Source of the DNA: Streptomyces sclerotialus
GTDB taxonomy: Bacteria > Actinomycetota > Actinomycetes > Streptomycetales > Streptomycetaceae
DNA length: 64,000 nucleotides
NCBI RefSeq assembly: GCF_040907265.1
Contig: NZ_JBFOHP010000002.1
Location: 4,774,001-4,838,000, forward strand
Reading direction: 5' to 3'
Shown here: piece by piece, positions 46,051 through 54,599 of the stretch
Position numbering within the stretch: position 1 is the stretch's first letter
Layout: every line of letters begins with the position of its first letter
Made by a program: the position numbers and the translations under genes
The notes under the pieces: generated by a model
What the model was told of the DNA's origin: nothing
The model's database searches: none
The model's input: only the letters and a program-made list of their open reading frames with translations

Positions 46051-47004
46051 ATGGCCGGCAACAGCCAGCGCAGGAACCGCCGCACGTCCAACAAGAAGGG
46101 CATGCAGGTCGGCAGCGGCGGACAGCGGCGCCGGGGCCTGGAGGGCAAGGGCCCCACCCCGCCCGCGTCCGCCCGCAAGGGACATGTGAAGAACCGCATC
46201 GCCAACGCCAAGGCCAAGCAGGCGTCGCACCGCCGCCCGGCCCCGCGCCGCGGCGGCGCGAAGGGCACGGCGGAGCTGGTCGTCGGCCGTAACCCGGTCG
46301 TGGAGGCGCTGCGCGAGGACATCCCCGCGACGACCCTCTACGTCCAGCAGTTCATCGACACCGACGAGCGGGTGCGCGAGGCGCTCCAGCTCGCCACCGA
46401 GCGCGGCATGAACCTCATGGAAGCGCCGCGCCCCGAGCTGGACCGGATGACCAACGGGCTCAACCACCAGGGCCTGGTACTGCAGATCCCGCCGTACGAC
46501 TACGCGCACCCCGAGGACCTCTCGGCGGCCGCGTTCGACAACGGTGAGGACCCGCTGATCGTCGCCCTCGACGGCGTCACCGACCCGCGCAACCTCGGTG
46601 CTGTCGTCCGTTCCGTCTCCGCGTTCGGCGGCCACGGCGTGGTCGTACCGGAGCGGCGCGCGGCCGGGATGACGGCGGGCGCGTGGAAGACCTCCGCCGG
46701 TACGGCGGCGCGCACGCCGGTCGCGCGCGCCACCAACCTCACCCGTGCGCTGGAGACCTACCAGAAGGCGGGCATGACGGTCGTGGGCCTGGCGGCCGAC
46801 GGCGACGTCGAGCTCCAGGACCTGGAGGTCCTGGACGGCCCGGTCGTCATCGTGGTCGGCAGCGAGGGCAAGGGCCTCTCCCGCCTGGTCGGCGAGACCT
46901 GTGACGTACGCGTCCGCATCCCGATGCCGGGTGGCGCCGAGTCGCTGAACGCCGGCGTCGCGGCGGGCGTGGTGCTCTGGGAGGCGGCCCGCCGCAGGGC
47001 GTGA
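46051..47004 (+). CDS. rlmB: 23S rRNA (guanosine-2'-O-)-methyltransferase RlmB-like (TrmH family)
   Basis: A 317-residue SPOUT methyltransferase. The N-terminal ~70 residues are very basic ([13 protein letters not shown], then a [27 protein letters not shown] region) and probably bind RNA. The substrate-binding domain [11 protein letters not shown] begins at residue 75. The knotted catalytic domain has [20 protein letters not shown] (motif 1), [12 protein letters not shown] (motif 2) and [20 protein letters not shown] (motif 3). The placement after cysS is conserved in actinobacteria. The exact target nucleotide is inferred from family. Confidence 0.93.
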   Translation: MAGNSQRRNRRTSNKKGMQVGSGGQRRRGLEGKGPTPPASARKGHVKNRIANAKAKQASHRRPAPRRGGAKGTAELVVGRNPVVEALREDIPATTLYVQQFIDTDERVREALQLATERGMNLMEAPRPELDRMTNGLNHQGLVLQIPPYDYAHPEDLSAAAFDNGEDPLIVALDGVTDPRNLGAVVRSVSAFGGHGVVVPERRAAGMTAGAWKTSAGTAARTPVARATNLTRALETYQKAGMTVVGLAADGDVELQDLEVLDGPVVIVVGSEGKGLSRLVGETCDVRVRIPMPGGAESLNAGVAAGVVLWEAARRRA

Positions 47005-47027
47005 CGTACGCGCATGCGTGCGCGCCT

Positions 47028-47061
47028 CGCGGGGGCGGATGGTCGGTTGTCCGCCCCCGCG
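47028..47061. terminator. Hairpin after the rRNA methyltransferase gene
   Basis: A 12-bp perfect stem CGCGGGGGCGGA (47028-47039) with TCCGCCCCCGCG (47050-47061), 24 bp after the stop. Confidence 0.75.
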
Positions 47062-47272
47062 TGCGCAGTCTCTCCGGCCACTTCCCGGGGCAGTCGCATA
47101 CCGGGGCGAAGCAGCCTAGGAAGAGATCGGGGAAACGGTCTCGGAAGTGGCCTGGGAACCGGCCATAACCCCGGGCAGAACATCACCCTCCGTACAACCC
47201 GGGAAGTTTTGACGGGTCTCGGACAGATCGACGCGGTCAAGGCAGTGTCTTAAACGCTGGTCACTCGGTTAG

Positions 47273-49132
47273 ATGAGCGTGGACACCAGAACACCCCGCA
47301 CGCCTACGGGGGGACGCTCGCCGGGCTTCGATGACGAGCCGGTACTGAGCTCGGTCAAGGTGCCGTGCGACCCCGCGCAGGTCATCGTCAATCACGCCAG
47401 TTTCCGCGTGCAGCTCGCGGCCCCCGTGTCGGCGGGCGCCGCGCGGGGTGCCACGGCCGGCGCCGCATCCGGTACCGGACCGGCCGCGACCGGCCGCACC
47501 CGGCGGCGCGCGCCCGTCGTCTGGAGCGGCCGCACGACACCGGGCGACACCTCGGCGCCCACCACCCAACTCCTGCACGCCGTACGGAACAGCGAGGGCG
47601 GCCGGAGCGACGACGCGGGCGCGACCCAGGTCCTGCCCCGGGTGCTGCCGGACGGGACCGCCGCCTACGCACCGCCTCCGTCGGCCGGTGTGATCGGCCC
47701 CCGTGGCGCCTCCGACGACACCGAGCTGATGCCCCGGCTCCCGCAGTCCCGCCCCACGGACGACACCTGGTCCGACGGCACGTACGCCGGGTCCGAGGGC
47801 GACGCGTACGTCACGGCGGGCGCGGGCGCCGGCGGGGGCGCCGGCGGGGTCGGTACGTGGCACGACGGAGCGCACACCGGCGCTCACGACCCCCACTCCG
47901 GCTCGTACGCCACGACCGACGGCGCGTACGCCGGTTCGTACGCCGACCCGTACGCCGATTCGTACGGTGATGCATACGGTGCCCCGTCCGGAGGGACCGG
48001 TGACTCCGGCGCTGCCGGACGCGACGGGGACGAAGGCCCGTACACCGACGCCGAATTCGAGCCCCGCCATGGCGACGGCCGCCGTTTCGCCGGCGACAAG
48101 CAGGCGTTCTACCCCGACCGCCGGATGAACCTCGGCGTCGTCCTGCTCCCGCTGCGCGTCTTCCTCGGCTTCATCACCGTCTACGCCGGCATGGGCAAGC
48201 TCTGCGACCCCGTGTACTTCGACGGCGGCGAGCGCGGCTCGATGGTCAAGTGGCTGGAGTCGCTGCACCCTTGGGCGCTCGCCACGCCGCTGCGCGACTT
48301 CGCCCTCGCGCACCCGGTCGGCGCCGGCCTCACCGTCGCCTTCCTCCAGGTCGTCGTCGGCGTACTGACCATCTGCGGCCTGTGGCAACGGGTCGCCGCC
48401 TCCATGGGCGCGCTGCTCTCGGCGGCCCTCCTGATGACCGTCAGCTGGCGCAACGTGCCTGTGTACGACGCCCCGGACATCATCTACCTCGCCGCCTGGA
48501 GCCCGCTGATCATCGCGGGCGCGCCCGTCTACTCCCTGGACGCGCGGCTGGCCGGCGAGGCCTGGCGCAACCTCGGCCCCCGCGTCGAGGTCTGGGACCT
48601 GCGGCGCCGGGTGCTGCGCCGCGGCGCCGTGATGACCGCGGTGGTCGCCGGTCTCACGCTGCTCATCGGCTCCCTTCTCGGCGGCGCCGTACGGTCCGCC
48701 TCCGGCCCGACGGTCCCGAAGCCGGGTGAGCCGCCGACCAACAGCCTGCCCGGCCGCCCGCTGCAGACCCACCGCGAGGACCCCGGACGTACGGAGAGCG
48801 GCCGCACGGGCGGCACGACCCAGGGCAGCGCCTCGCCCACCGCCGGCGCCTCCCGCGGTACGAACTCCTCGGCCACCCCGTCGGCCTCGCAGCCGAGCAC
48901 GGCCAGGGAGACGGCCGGCGCCACGCAGGGCGCCCAGCCGGGCCGGACGACGAGCGGCCCGCCCCAGCAGTCGGTCCCGGCCGACCCCGCACCCGCCACC
49001 CAGCCCCCGACCTCCACGGCCGGCACCGGCGGCGGCACGACGGGCGGCTCCTCCACCGGCGGCTCCTCCTCGGGCGGCTCCTCAGGAGACTCCGACGGGG
49101 GTGGGGAGACGCTGGGCGGGCTGCTGGGGTGA
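47273..49132 (+). CDS. DoxX-family membrane protein with long disordered ends
   Basis: A 619-residue protein. Residues 1-280 are low complexity (Ala/Gly/Thr, then Tyr/Asp/Gly repeats such as GSYATTDGAYAGSYADPYADSYGDAYG). The DoxX domain occupies about 283-450, with four helices opening at LGVVLLPLRVFLGFITVYAGMGKLCDP and including FLQVVVGVLTICGLWQRVAASMGALLSAALL. A further helix near 460 is followed by a Ser/Thr/Gly/Pro-rich tail to the end. DoxX proteins are linked to thiol and redox homeostasis at the membrane, for example with SodA and SseA in mycobacteria. The unusual length, three to four times the core domain, deserves note. Confidence 0.88.
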   Translation: MSVDTRTPRTPTGGRSPGFDDEPVLSSVKVPCDPAQVIVNHASFRVQLAAPVSAGAARGATAGAASGTGPAATGRTRRRAPVVWSGRTTPGDTSAPTTQLLHAVRNSEGGRSDDAGATQVLPRVLPDGTAAYAPPPSAGVIGPRGASDDTELMPRLPQSRPTDDTWSDGTYAGSEGDAYVTAGAGAGGGAGGVGTWHDGAHTGAHDPHSGSYATTDGAYAGSYADPYADSYGDAYGAPSGGTGDSGAAGRDGDEGPYTDAEFEPRHGDGRRFAGDKQAFYPDRRMNLGVVLLPLRVFLGFITVYAGMGKLCDPVYFDGGERGSMVKWLESLHPWALATPLRDFALAHPVGAGLTVAFLQVVVGVLTICGLWQRVAASMGALLSAALLMTVSWRNVPVYDAPDIIYLAAWSPLIIAGAPVYSLDARLAGEAWRNLGPRVEVWDLRRRVLRRGAVMTAVVAGLTLLIGSLLGGAVRSASGPTVPKPGEPPTNSLPGRPLQTHREDPGRTESGRTGGTTQGSASPTAGASRGTNSSATPSASQPSTARETAGATQGAQPGRTTSGPPQQSVPADPAPATQPPTSTAGTGGGTTGGSSTGGSSSGGSSGDSDGGGETLGGLLG

Positions 49133-49514
49133 TGTCGGGCCCGGGAGCGGTTCCGGGTCCGGGTTCGGGTCCGGGGCCGAGTTCGGGTCCGGGGCCGAGT
49201 TCGGGACTGCTCCCGGACTCGAACTCGACCCAAAGCCCCTGACCGTGTACGGCTCCGGCCGTATCTACATACAACTGCCACCCCCTTCGCGGCCTTTACG
49301 GGCGGTGAGGGTGGGTGGCGGACGTACGTGTGTGGGCGTACGTGTGTGGGCGTACGTGTGTGGGCGTACGTATGCGGAGGTACGTGCGCGGAGGTACATG
49401 CGCGGAGCTACGTGCGCAGGGGCATCAGGTGCGGCTGGCTGCGGCCTCACCGCGCTGAGCGGGAGCGCTGCCCTGGCCAGGGTGGGATCCCTTGCCGCGT
49501 CCGTGTCCCCTACG
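49133..49514. repeat. Repeat-rich spacer with a 14-bp minisatellite
   Basis: Between DoxX and the nucleotidyltransferase lie GGGTCCGGG-type repeats (49140-49215) and seven tandem 14-bp units at 49323-49420. The first three units are perfect copies of CGTACGTGTGTGGG and the last four are diverged. No gene is evident. Confidence 0.75.
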
Positions 49515-50255
49515 TCACTGCCCCTGCCCGTGGCTGTATCGAGCGAGTTCGCTCGCCGCCTCGGTGAGGTCCTTGGCCGTGTCGATCGCGCGCCAGTAGG
49601 CACCGTGCGGCAGCGGGAAACCGGCCAGCCGGCGCTCGCGCGCGAGCCGCGGGAACGTCATGCGCTCATGGTCGCCACGGTCCGGCAGCAGGTCTGTGAA
49701 GGCCGCGGAGAAGACGTACACACCCGCGTTGATCAGATACGGCGACGGCGGCGCCTCGATGAAGTCCAGCACGTGCCCGAAGGGGTCGGTCTCGACGGCA
49801 CCCCAGGGAATCCGCGGCCGGGCCAGCGCCAGCGTGGCCTCCGCGCCGCGTTCGTGGTGGAAGTCCGCCATCTCGCGCAGGGAGAAGCGGGTCCAGATGT
49901 CCCCGTTGGTCGCGTACCAGGGCTGACCGGGACGGGGAAGAGAGGCGGCGGCGTACTTCAGCCCGCCACCACGGCCCAGGGGTTCGGTCTCCACGACGGT
50001 GGTGACGTGCAGGGGAAGTTCGGCCTCCGCCAGCCAGTCCTGGAGGACCTCGGCGAGATGGCCGCAGGAGATGACCGCGTCGGTGACGCCTTCGGCAGCC
50101 AGCCAGGCGAGCTGATGGCCGATGATCGGGGCCCCGGTGCCCGGGATCTCGACCATCGGCTTGGGCCGGTTGTCGGTGTACGGGCGGAGCCGTGAGCCCT
50201 GGCCGCCTGCCAGGACCACGGCCTGCGTGGGATGCGGGTACGGGACACCTGTCAT
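49515..50255 (-). CDS. Sugar-phosphate nucleotidyltransferase
   Basis: A 246-residue NTP-transferase, the class that makes NDP-sugars such as GDP-mannose, UDP-glucose or dTDP-glucose. The nucleotide-binding signature AVVLAGGQGSRLRPYTDNRPKPM (residues 12-34), GRGGGLKYAA and NAGVYVFS are present. It lacks the C-terminal beta-helix of longer family members. The sugar is unknown. The ATG at 50255 is chosen over an in-frame start three codons upstream. It probably feeds cell-surface glycan assembly. Confidence 0.9.
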   Translation of the reverse strand: MTGVPYPHPTQAVVLAGGQGSRLRPYTDNRPKPMVEIPGTGAPIIGHQLAWLAAEGVTDAVISCGHLAEVLQDWLAEAELPLHVTTVVETEPLGRGGGLKYAAASLPRPGQPWYATNGDIWTRFSLREMADFHHERGAEATLALARPRIPWGAVETDPFGHVLDFIEAPPSPYLINAGVYVFSAAFTDLLPDRGDHERMTFPRLARERRLAGFPLPHGAYWRAIDTAKDLTEAASELARYSHGQGQ

Positions 50256-50690
50256 GATCCGCACCCTATGCGCTGGCTGTGGTGGCTGTGGTGGCTGTGG
50301 TGACTGTGCAGGACCTGGCGTCCGCGGCGATCGTGGCGGCCGTCCTGAAGCCGGAGGCCGTCCTGAAGCCGGAGGCCGTCCTGAAGCCGGAGGCCGTCCT
50401 GGCCCTGGCGGCTGTGCTGCCGATCAGGCAACAAGCGCCGAGCCCTGTCACCCGGCTTCCCGTCCGTCGGGCAGCCGTACAGCCGTTGGTCGCACGACGG
50501 CCAGCAGCACGGCCGTTGATCGTGTGGCCGGCAGCCGTAAGACCGTTGGTCGCACGACCGGTAGTCGTACGACCAACGGCGCGGCTCACGGCGATACGCC
50601 CTTCACCACATCGATCACCACATCGGTCACCACATCGTTCTTCACATCGTTCTGTCACTACGCGCACTGCGCGCAGCACCCGGTGAGCCG
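50256..50690. repeat. Repeat-rich spacer with an 18-bp minisatellite
   Basis: Contains GGTGGCTGT repeats (50279-50305) and 3.6 tandem copies of the 18-bp unit GGCCGTCCTGAAGCCGGA (50338-50401). GTCGTACGACCA-like and CACATCGNTC repeats then run to about 50650. Open frames across it are repeat-driven and not called as genes. Confidence 0.7.
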
Positions 50691-51122
50691 TCACTGAGCA
50701 GTGGCGACCCCGCTCGCGAAGGACGTGTCACAGACGGGCCGCGAGTACGCCTGGGCGCGGTGCGCGGCGCCGTACTTCTGAACTGCGGCACGGCCCAGCG
50801 CTCGGGCGATGGACGCGCAGTGCTTGGCCATCGACGGCCGCTTGGTGGTGGCCTCCTGGAGGTGGGTGAGGGCGGTCCCCGGGTCCTTCTCCTGGAGGTC
50901 GGCCAGCAGCCGGTCCCGCAGGACGTCCTGCGGGGCACGCTGGCGGGCCTGGTGACTGGTCTGGTGGTTGGCCGCCGTACCGGACGACGCGGTGAGCATC
51001 TGCGACTCGGAGGTCGGCGAGGCCCACGGTACGCGGGTGACGGCGAGCGTCCCGGAGAGTACGAGGACGACGGGCAGGACGAGAGCGAGAGTTCGGCCGA
51101 TACGCCGGGCTGCGGAGTTCAC
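50691..51122 (-). CDS. Small secreted or membrane-anchored protein
   Basis: A 143-residue protein with an N-terminal signal or anchor (RRIGRTLALVLPVVLVLSGTLAVTRVPWA, about residues 6-34) and a helical, polar remainder. The QRAPQDVLRDRLLADLQEKDPGTALTHLQEATTKRPSMAKHCASIARALGRAAVQKYG region contains two Cys (one here, one in RPVCDTSF) that could form a disulfide. I do not recognise the family. Codon bias supports coding. It lies between the nucleotidyltransferase and msiK on the same strand. Confidence 0.75.
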   Translation of the reverse strand: MNSAARRIGRTLALVLPVVLVLSGTLAVTRVPWASPTSESQMLTASSGTAANHQTSHQARQRAPQDVLRDRLLADLQEKDPGTALTHLQEATTKRPSMAKHCASIARALGRAAVQKYGAAHRAQAYSRPVCDTSFASGVATAQ

Positions 51123-51632
51123 GTCCGTGATGGTAGCGAGCGGTGATGATATGGCGACATTTAGTCACCCGGTCGAGGGATGAATTCGCCTGTCGAGTGC
51201 TAAATGATGTTGACGCACACTGCTCGAAATGGCGGAACTGCCGGGGTATTTGTCGACAACAAGAAAGCCCCGTACCTCCCCACCCGGCCCCCCATCTCAA
51301 ACCGACCGGCCCGACCGTGCCCCGGTGCGGTCCGATCCGGTGTCGTGCGGCGCGGCGCGGCGCGGTTCGGTCCGGCCCGGCCCGGCCCGGCCCGTTGTCG
51401 TCCGGTGCCATCCGTCCCGGTGTGGTCAGGCCAGGGCCCGCCGAAGCCACGGGGGAGGACCGCCCACCCACGCGACGACGGGGCGGCCCTCCACTCAGGA
51501 AGCCCGCCCCGCCCGAAGCCATCACCTGCCAGCTGCGCTGACGGCCGCCGACAGCCACCCTTTCGGGCGCCTGCCCACGTTCAGCCACTCGACGACCGAG
51601 CCGCTTTCGACGGCCGAGCCACTTTTGACGAC
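51123..51632. other. 510-bp spacer between msiK and the secreted-protein gene
   Basis: No gene is seen. It includes a GGCCC-rich stretch with short CCCGG-type repeats (51340-51400) and GACGGCCGAGCC-type repeats (51590-51620). Promoter signals for the minus-strand gene should lie near 51130-51200, where the sequence is comparatively AT-rich. Confidence 0.5.
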
Positions 51633-52769
51633 TCAGTCGCTGAGCCGCTCACCGGTAGACGTCGAGAAGACGTGCGTCTCGCCGGGCCGCGGCACGACGT
51701 GCAGCTGGGCGCCCTTCTCCGGCACCTGCCGCCCGTTCACGCGGACGACCAGGTCCTTGACCTCGCCACCGACATCGGCCGTGCCGTACACGTACCCGTC
51801 CGCGCCCAGCTCCTCGACCACGTTCACGGTGACGGCGAGCCCCGCCGGCGCGTCCGCGGCCTCCTTGGCGAGCGTCTTCGCGGCGCCGCCGTTCTGCTCC
51901 ACGACATCGAAGTGCTCGGGCCGGACGCCGACGGTGACCGTACGGTCGCCCTTGTCCGCCGCCGCGCTCAGCGCCTCCCGGCTCACCGGCACGACACTGT
52001 TCCCGAACTTCACGCCGCCATCGGTGATCGGCACCTCTACGAGGTTCATCGCGGGCGACCCGATGAAGCCCGCGACGAACAGGTTCGCCGGCCGGTCGTA
52101 CATGTTCCGCGGCGAGTCGATCTGCTGCAGCAGACCGTCCTTGAGGACGGCCACCCGGTCGCCCATCGTCATGGCCTCGACCTGGTCGTGCGTGACGTAC
52201 ACCGTCGTGATCCCGAGACGGCGCTGCAGTCCGGCGATCTGCGTACGCGTCTGCACGCGCAGCTTCGCGTCGAGGTTCGACAGCGGCTCGTCCATGAGGA
52301 ACACCTGCGGCTCACGCACGATGGCACGGCCCATGGCCACGCGCTGCCGCTGACCACCCGAGAGCGCCTTCGGCTTCCGCCCCAGGTACTCGGTCAGGTC
52401 CAGGATCTTCGCCGCGTCCTCGACCTTCTGCCGGATCTCGGCCTTGTTCACGCCCGCGATCTTGAGCGCGAAGCCCATGTTGTCCGCGACGGTCATGTGC
52501 GGGTAGAGCGCGTAGTTCTGGAACACCATGGCGATGTCCCGGTCCTTGGGCGGAAGGTGCGTGACGTCGCGGTCGCCGATCCGGATCGCGCCGCCGTTGA
52601 CGTCCTCCAGGCCCGCGAGCATCCGCAGGGAGGTGGACTTGCCGCACCCGGACGGCCCGACCAGGACGAGGAACTCCCCGTCCTCGATCTGGATGTCGAG
52701 CTTGTCGACGGCGGGCTTGTCGGAACCCGGGTAGATCCGGGTCGCCTGGTCATACGTGACCGTAGCCAT
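51633..52769 (-). CDS. msiK: Multiple-sugar ABC import ATPase MsiK
   Basis: A 378-residue ATPase that energises several sugar importers in Streptomyces (cellobiose, maltose, chitobiose, xylobiose). It has Walker A GPSGCGKST (near residue 38), the signature LSGGQRQR (near 135), Walker B FLMDEPLSNLDAK and the switch His in VTHDQ. The C-terminal TOBE/regulatory domain includes VGVRPEHFDV. ATG 52769 gives MATVTYDQATRIYPGSDKP, matching MsiK proteins; upstream in-frame codons are not homologous. It stands alone without permeases, as expected for a shared ATPase. Confidence 0.96.
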   Translation of the reverse strand: MATVTYDQATRIYPGSDKPAVDKLDIQIEDGEFLVLVGPSGCGKSTSLRMLAGLEDVNGGAIRIGDRDVTHLPPKDRDIAMVFQNYALYPHMTVADNMGFALKIAGVNKAEIRQKVEDAAKILDLTEYLGRKPKALSGGQRQRVAMGRAIVREPQVFLMDEPLSNLDAKLRVQTRTQIAGLQRRLGITTVYVTHDQVEAMTMGDRVAVLKDGLLQQIDSPRNMYDRPANLFVAGFIGSPAMNLVEVPITDGGVKFGNSVVPVSREALSAAADKGDRTVTVGVRPEHFDVVEQNGGAAKTLAKEAADAPAGLAVTVNVVEELGADGYVYGTADVGGEVKDLVVRVNGRQVPEKGAQLHVVPRPGETHVFSTSTGERLSD

Positions 52770-52974
52770 GGTGATGTTTCCCTTCACCGGCAGGAACGTG
52801 CCGGACGATCCGAGTAAAGGAAGGAATGGGGCAGCCCGGTGCGTCGGTGGTGTAGTCCACTTCACACGAGCTGCCAGGGACGGTACCCGCACCGGCACCC
52901 GGTGTCAGTAGGTCGGACATCACGAAATTCGCACGCCAGGTAACCTTCAGCCCTGGGTACACTTCACCAGACAC

Positions 52975-53048
52975 GCCTCCTTAGCTCAGCTGGTCAGAGC
53001 ACCGCTCTTGTAAAGCGAAGGTCGTCGGTTCGAATCCGACAGGGGGCT
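52975..53048 (+). tRNA. tRNA-Thr (anticodon TGT)
   Basis: A complete 74-nt cloverleaf. The acceptor stem pairs GCCTCCT with AGGGGGC (one T-G pair). The D arm is GCTC...GAGC, the anticodon loop CTTGTAA contains TGT (decodes ACA), and the T arm is GTCGG-TTCGAAT-CCGAC. There is a C-A mismatch at the top of the anticodon stem. CCA is not encoded. The gene marks the left border of a more variable region. Confidence 0.96.
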
Positions 53049-53066
53049 CAGAGCGCTGAACAGCAC

Positions 53067-53100
53067 AAACGCCTCGGGCCGGGATCGGTTCGAGGCGTTT
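53067..53100 (+). terminator. Terminator of tRNA-Thr
   Basis: A perfect 10-bp stem AAACGCCTCG (53067-53076) with CGAGGCGTTT (53091-53100) begins 18 bp after the tRNA. Confidence 0.85.
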
Positions 53101-53206
53101 GGCGTGTTGTCGCAGGGGCTCGGGCATCGGTTGAGTTCAGCCTTGGTGGTTCGGTCAGGGCATCGGTGGCCGGTTGCGGCGGGTGGGAGGAAGCAGGAGA
53201 CCTTCG

Positions 53207-53290
53207 TCTGCGGTCTGCGGTCTGCGGTCTGCGGTCTGCGGTCTGCGGTCTGCGGTCTGCGGTCTGCGGTCTGCGGTCTGCGGTCTGCGG
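53207..53290. repeat. Twelve perfect tandem copies of TCTGCGG
   Basis: 84 bp of exact heptanucleotide repeats lie between tRNA-Thr and the nucleoside hydrolase gene. Because 7 is not a multiple of 3, the repeat is open in several frames and creates spurious CGLRSAV-type peptides. Perfect identity suggests recent slippage. Confidence 0.95.
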
Positions 53291-53537
53291 TCAGGGCTGT
53301 GCTGGTCTTCTGGTCCGTTCGGCAGCGGTCGGTGGCGCCTTCCGTTGTTGTGTCGTTGGTGGAGATCTGCTGCTTCAGTGATGCCGGGCGTGGTGCCGTG
53401 GTGGGGGAAACGGGGCAGTTGAGAAGTCAGGGGATGATCGGGGGTCGGGTGCGTCGGTGGCTTCTAGACTGCAGGTCCCTTCGTGCGCCGGGCCGGGCGG
53501 AGGGCAGTGACTTTGCCGAGGCGGAGAGAGGTAGGCC

Positions 53538-54599
53538 ATGGGGGAGAGCCGTGACGAAGAAGCTGTCTCCAGGGAAGAGATCCGAGCCGAGTGGCGTGCC
53601 GTCGTCGAGGCCGGGGAAGCGCTGCCGGGATCGGGGCTCGATACGCTGAGTGCCCGTATGCGGGCCACGGGGAACTGGCCGGAGGACCTCCGCTCGGCAC
53701 CGATGATCATCGATACGGACATCGGTGGTGACGCGGACGATGCCCTGGCGGTTGTGGCGGCGGCCCGTTCGCTGCCTCGGCTGGCCCTGGTGCTCACCAG
53801 CGACGAGACCGGGCCGGCTGTCGGTTACGGTGCGAGGGCGCGATTTGCCAGGCTGTTGCTGGACCTGACCGGCCGCACGGATGTGGCGGTGGCGTCGGGC
53901 GTCTCTCTTGGGGACACCCGGTACTTCTGCGCGGACGGCCTGGTACCCGGTGAGCTCCCTTCGCAGCCGGCTGACGTGGTCGGGGCGGTGCGCGCCGTGT
54001 GCGCGGCTGTGCCGGGGCCCGTGCAGTGGGTCGGCATGGGCCCTCTCAGTAACCTGGCACTGGTTCTGGAGGCCGCTCCCGAACTGGCCTCGCGGCTCCA
54101 TGTGACCCAGATGGGCGGGGCGCTGAACTATCGCGACCCGAGCCGTGCCGAGCACAACTTCCGGTTGGACGTTCCGTCCGTACACCGGATCTTCGACGCG
54201 GTGAACAGGGGACTGCTGCCGACTCCGTACTTCGTCACCTCCGAGGTCACCTTCACCTCGGCCATGGAAATCACGGCCGACCACCCCGTCCACCGGACCC
54301 TTGCCGCACCGGACGCGCCGGCCTGGGCTGCGCTGCTGGCGGCGCACACGCGGCAGTGGTTCGCGCGTTTCCACCCGGGCACCATCCAGCACGATGCGCT
54401 GACCCTGTCGGCCGCGCTCCAGCTGCCCTTCGTCGACTTCGACAAGATGCCGGTGGCGGTGGACGGCATCGGGCGGACCTCCCGCGCCGATGCAGGTGTA
54501 CCGGTCTGGCTGAGCCTGTCGGCTCGTTACCCCGCTTTCATGCACTGGCTTTCGCAGCGGCTCGACCCGGTCTGGCAGCCGTCGGAAGCGCATGCATGA
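53538..54599 (+). CDS. Inosine-uridine-type nucleoside hydrolase
   Basis: A 353-residue enzyme that cleaves the N-glycosidic bond of nucleosides. The calcium/ribose site IDTDIGGDADDALAV (DxDxxxDxDD, near residue 58) and the C-terminal calcium Asp in IQHDALTLSAAL (near 283) are intact. VGMGPLSNLALVL and the ALNYRDPSRAEHNF loop also fit. The N-terminal ~55 residues are an extra acidic extension. The next gene overlaps by ATGA, implying a two-gene unit. Codon use is slightly less GC-biased than in the core genes. Beyond general nucleoside salvage the role is unclear. Confidence 0.9.
   Translation: MGESRDEEAVSREEIRAEWRAVVEAGEALPGSGLDTLSARMRATGNWPEDLRSAPMIIDTDIGGDADDALAVVAAARSLPRLALVLTSDETGPAVGYGARARFARLLLDLTGRTDVAVASGVSLGDTRYFCADGLVPGELPSQPADVVGAVRAVCAAVPGPVQWVGMGPLSNLALVLEAAPELASRLHVTQMGGALNYRDPSRAEHNFRLDVPSVHRIFDAVNRGLLPTPYFVTSEVTFTSAMEITADHPVHRTLAAPDAPAWAALLAAHTRQWFARFHPGTIQHDALTLSAALQLPFVDFDKMPVAVDGIGRTSRADAGVPVWLSLSARYPAFMHWLSQRLDPVWQPSEAHA

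Noticed and set aside
50266..50694. Repetitive open frames on both strands
   Set aside because: They are produced by the 9- and 18-bp repeats; no recognisable domain, codon bias or ribosome-binding site.
53207..53290. CRISPR-like array
   Set aside because: The repeat unit is 7 bp with no spacers and no cas genes nearby.
53104..53649. Open frame of 181 codons across the heptamer array encoding CGLRSAV repeats
   Set aside because: The reading frame is opened by the 7-bp repeat in several frames at once, lacks a ribosome-binding site and overlaps the well-supported nucleoside hydrolase start.
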